Assembly (NCBI GenBank): GCA_014729055.1
Contig: WJKO01000093.1
Span: 1 to 9,847 of the forward strand
Origin: Promethearchaeota archaeon
GTDB lineage: Archaea; Asgardarchaeota; Lokiarchaeia; Sigyniarchaeales; Promethearchaeaceae
DNA length: 9,847 nt
Direction of reading: 5' to 3'
Positions 7,593 to 9,847 of the stretch are shown here, in pieces (position 1 is the stretch's first letter; every line of letters starts with the position of its first letter). The notes under the pieces are model-generated. The model was not told the origin of the DNA, searched no databases, and saw only the letters and a list, made by a program, of their open reading frames with translations. The position numbers and the translations under genes were made by a program.

Positions 7593-9284
7593 ATGGAAAA
7601 AAAAATGAAAACAAAGGTAACACTTTACGATTGTACATTGAGAGATGGTGCTCAAATGGCGGGAATAAATTTTTCTCTCAGAGATAAATATAAAATATTT
7701 ATAACGTTGGTCGAAGAGCTTGGCATTCCGTATATTGAAGTGTACCCATCATCCAATGTAAAAGATAGAAATCTTATTGACAAAATAAGACAAAAAAACC
7801 CAGAATATCTGCGTAACCTATCTGCTTTTGGATCTACGAGAAAAGTAGACAATGATGTGACTGAAGATCGCAATTTACAATTAATAATCGATTCTGGGTT
7901 ACAAACTGCGTGTATCTTTGGTAAATCATGGGATTTTCATTTAAATTTCATTCGAGCTACTTTTGAACAGAATTTATCCATGATCAAAGAATCAATCGGC
8001 TATTTAAAAGAACATGGATTAACAGTATTTTACGATGCAGAACATTTCTTTGATGGATATAAAAGTAATCCCTCTTACGCAATACAGACATTGAGGGTTG
8101 CTGAGAAAGCCGGAGCAGATGCCATAATACTTTGTGACACAAATGGAGGTAGTTTACCACATGAAATATACGATATATTTGAAATAATTATAACAAAAAT
8201 TGAAAGCCCGCTTGGTTTTCATGGTCATCATGATTGTGGTATGGGAAATGCAAATTCGATTGCGGCGGTTAAAGCATGTTTAAATCACAATAGAACGTGT
8301 CAAATTCAAGGCACATTTAATGGACTCGGGGAGAGGACTGGGAATGCAAACTTAACGACAATTCTTCCAGTCTTGGCTCTTAAAATGAATTTATCCGTAG
8401 TTCCAGATGAAAAATTGAAGCACTTAACTGAAGTAAGTAACTTAATTTATGAATTGGCAAATTTAACTCCGCCTTTAGATTCTCCGTTTGTCGGGTACAA
8501 TGCATTTGCTCATAAAGGTGGTATGCATGTTGCGGCAATTGAAAAGGATTTCAAAGCATATGAAGCCACAAACCCGGAGGATGTCGGGAACAAACGTCGT
8601 GTCTTGGTTAGTGAGATGTCTGGTCGTAGTGCTATACTTCATAAATGTGATAAGTTCGGTATCCAATTAAGTAAAGAAGATCCGTTAGTTGCTGAAATTC
8701 TCAAAATAATCAAACGAAAAGAAAGTCATGGATATACGTATGAGGGTGCAGACGCTTCTCTAGAGATTCTGATAAGAGGTTTAATGCACGATCCTGAACA
8801 AGCTGCGGGCTATTACCGAACATTATATTTTGAAGTAGACTATTTTCGAGTAATGACAGACGTGAGAAATGTATTTCGGGAAGAGGATTTAGAGATCTAT
8901 ACGGATTCAAGTATTAAAACACTTATCGAAGATGAATCAGGAACTGATGAATTTCATACCGCCGCAGACGGCAATGGTCCCGTTAATGCCATGGATAATG
9001 CCCTACGTAAGGCATTAATTCATTTCTATCCCGTGCTAAAAGAAATTGAATTAATTGACTTTAAAGTTCGAATTTCAAACGCGGCAGAACAAGAAAAAGG
9101 AACAGCTTCCCGGGTTCGTGTATTAGTTGAAACCCGCGATCGATCTGACGGGCACATCTGGGGTACAATTGGGTCTCACGTTAATATAATCGTCGCTTCT
9201 TTTGTAGCTTTGCTGGATTCTTATGTATACAAATTGATGAAAGATGATATAAAACCAGTTAGAAGAAAATCAAAGCAGATTTAA
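7593..9284 (+). CDS. cimA: Citramalate synthase (cimA type, DRE-TIM/LeuA-like family)
   Basis: The product is predicted to condense pyruvate with acetyl-CoA to (R)-citramalate, the first step of the threonine-independent route to isoleucine. Numbering is from the TTG at 7587 (565 residues); ATG 7593 is chosen, and ATG 7605 (MKTKVTLYD) also fits family N-termini. The HMGL-like TIM barrel (about 8-280) has TLRDG (17-21, catalytic Arg19 and metal-binding Asp20), FGSTRK (81-86), IFGKSWD (110-116), DAEHFFDGYK (150-159), CDTNGG (183-188), the metal His pair H212/H214 and GERTGNANL (248-256). The linker has FAHKGGMH (307-314). The C-terminal part (about 385-550), with DGNGPVNAMDNAL (461-473), is the LeuA-type dimerisation/allosteric domain, where branched-chain amino acids usually feed back. 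Two departures stand out: HGHHD where HxHND is usual, and VYPSSN (52-57) where GWPGSN is typical. A related acyl-transferase with another oxoacid substrate is possible but less likely. The gene is divergent from the GTPase gene and lies 71 bases before a membrane protein gene. Confidence 0.88.
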   Translation: MEKKMKTKVTLYDCTLRDGAQMAGINFSLRDKYKIFITLVEELGIPYIEVYPSSNVKDRNLIDKIRQKNPEYLRNLSAFGSTRKVDNDVTEDRNLQLIIDSGLQTACIFGKSWDFHLNFIRATFEQNLSMIKESIGYLKEHGLTVFYDAEHFFDGYKSNPSYAIQTLRVAEKAGADAIILCDTNGGSLPHEIYDIFEIIITKIESPLGFHGHHDCGMGNANSIAAVKACLNHNRTCQIQGTFNGLGERTGNANLTTILPVLALKMNLSVVPDEKLKHLTEVSNLIYELANLTPPLDSPFVGYNAFAHKGGMHVAAIEKDFKAYEATNPEDVGNKRRVLVSEMSGRSAILHKCDKFGIQLSKEDPLVAEILKIIKRKESHGYTYEGADASLEILIRGLMHDPEQAAGYYRTLYFEVDYFRVMTDVRNVFREEDLEIYTDSSIKTLIEDESGTDEFHTAADGNGPVNAMDNALRKALIHFYPVLKEIELIDFKVRISNAAEQEKGTASRVRVLVETRDRSDGHIWGTIGSHVNIIVASFVALLDSYVYKLMKDDIKPVRRKSKQI

Positions 9285-9293
9285 AAACGCATA

Positions 9294-9304
9294 TTGTTTT
9301 TATT
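9294..9304 (+). terminator. T-rich tract after the citramalate synthase gene
   Basis: TTGTTTTTATT begins 10 bases after the stop codon and could be a U-rich archaeal terminator. It has no accompanying hairpin. If it is inefficient, the next gene could be co-transcribed. The call rests on composition and position only. Confidence 0.3.
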
Positions 9305-9355
9305 ACAATAGGAAATAGAAATTATAGAATCAAAATAATAGAATCTAAATAGGAC

Positions 9356-9847
9356 ATGAAGATTATGGGAGAAAATTCTGAAAGTAATGATGAAGAAATG
9401 AGTTTGAATGATGAAGAAGATACTGAAATCAAGAAAGAACAAATCAAAGCGGAAAAAACCGATGAACCAAAAAAATCAAAATTTAAACTTGAATTTAAAG
9501 AATTATCGGACAGAACAAAGAGAAAAATGGAAAGAAAAAAGAAACGTGAGGAAAAAAAGAGAAAAAAAGCGGAAGAACGACGAAGAAAGAGGCAAGAACA
9601 AGGAGAAAATTTGGAAAAAAGCATACGCGATTTACTACATGAGCAGTTTCATGGCATACTTGATGAAGAAAAAATAATGTATACGATTATCTTTTTTGTT
9701 GGTGCAGTAATTATATCAATATTCTCTCTATTCGGTACTGAAGAAACCTGGCCTATGACTGCAACGGAAATTGTAACCATGATTTTCTTCTTTGGATTCT
9801 TAATTTTAATGATTTTTGCACTAATTCCCTCTATTAACACTTATATG
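9356..9847 (+). CDS. Membrane protein with charged N-terminal helix, 3' truncated by window edge
   Basis: I do not recognise this gene. An uninterrupted frame runs from ATG 9356 (alternative ATG 9365) to the last base of the window, 164 codons with no stop, so the C-terminus is missing. AGGA at 9351-9354 lies upstream: 1 base before ATG 9356 and 10 before ATG 9365, so the second start may be the real one. Residues 1-40 are acidic and polar. Residues about 50-82 are extremely charged, with 19 Lys/Arg in residues 51-80, and look like a long charged helix or coiled coil. Two hydrophobic segments follow at about 107-126 and 137-158, probably a membrane hairpin with a short loop containing TEETWP. 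A +1-shifted frame overlapping it (9408-9677) encodes lysine-rich junk and is a shadow. Function is unknown; the layout suggests a membrane anchor with a cytosolic charged arm. Confidence 0.75.
   Translation, partial: MKIMGENSESNDEEMSLNDEEDTEIKKEQIKAEKTDEPKKSKFKLEFKELSDRTKRKMERKKKREEKKRKKAEERRRKRQEQGENLEKSIRDLLHEQFHGILDEEKIMYTIIFFVGAVIISIFSLFGTEETWPMTATEIVTMIFFFGFLILMIFALIPSINTYM

Noticed and set aside
9315..9345. Repeated ATAGAA/ATAGAATC strings upstream of the last gene.
   Set aside because: Very short and purine/AT-rich in an AT-rich gap, with irregular spacing; not distinguishable from chance.
9408..9677. 89-residue lysine-rich + strand frame.
   Set aside because: It is the +1 shadow of the longer frame from 9356, which has sensible acidic, charged-helix and TM regions and no stop to the window end.
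1..9847. tRNA, rRNA, CRISPR array, insertion sequence or prophage signals.
   Set aside because: All gaps are under 200 bases and show no cloverleaf, regular repeat-spacer pattern, transposase or integrase; no strong composition shift was apparent.

Overview
The window is AT-rich (roughly two-thirds A+T by eye) and most likely comes from an Asgard archaeon of the Lokiarchaeia or a related lineage. The taxonomic call is inference from gene content. There is a Rag/Gtr-like small GTPase, and a giant, sequon-rich surface protein whose cytoplasmic tail looks like a longin/roadblock-type fold followed by a winged helix. Ribosome binding sites are weak or absent, promoters are TATA-like and presumed terminators are T-rich runs, all of which fit an archaeon.

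Layout from left to right. (1) Positions 2-721, + strand: the C-terminal part of a BNR/Asp-box sialidase-like six-bladed propeller, cut by the left window edge. (2) Positions 817-6690, - strand: a single-pass membrane protein of about 1,960 residues with a signal peptide, a very large extracellular beta-rich region ending in about four Ig-like domains, one transmembrane helix, an RRRRRR stop-transfer stretch and a cytosolic tail of about 315 residues. (3) Positions 6895-7485, - strand: a Rag/Gtr-like GTPase directly upstream of the giant protein and in the same orientation, so the two could be co-transcribed. (4) Positions 7593-9284, + strand, divergent from the GTPase: a citramalate synthase (cimA-type, isoleucine pathway). 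(5) Positions 9356-9847, + strand: the N-terminal part of a membrane protein with a strongly charged K/R/E helix followed by two hydrophobic segments, open at the right edge. No gap between genes exceeds 200 bases, and no tRNA, rRNA, CRISPR array, insertion sequence or other mobile element was seen.

The most interesting unit is genes 2 and 3. In eukaryotes, Rag GTPases are held on the lysosome and regulated by roadblock/longin-fold proteins (Ragulator, and the Rag C-terminal domains themselves). Here a Rag-like GTPase with only a G domain sits beside a cell-surface protein whose cytosolic tail appears to carry a longin/roadblock-like domain. The two could form a transmembrane sensor-GTPase signalling pair. 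This is a hypothesis from fold recognition by eye and gene order. The divergent isoleucine-pathway gene is a tempting but weak hint of a nutrient connection.
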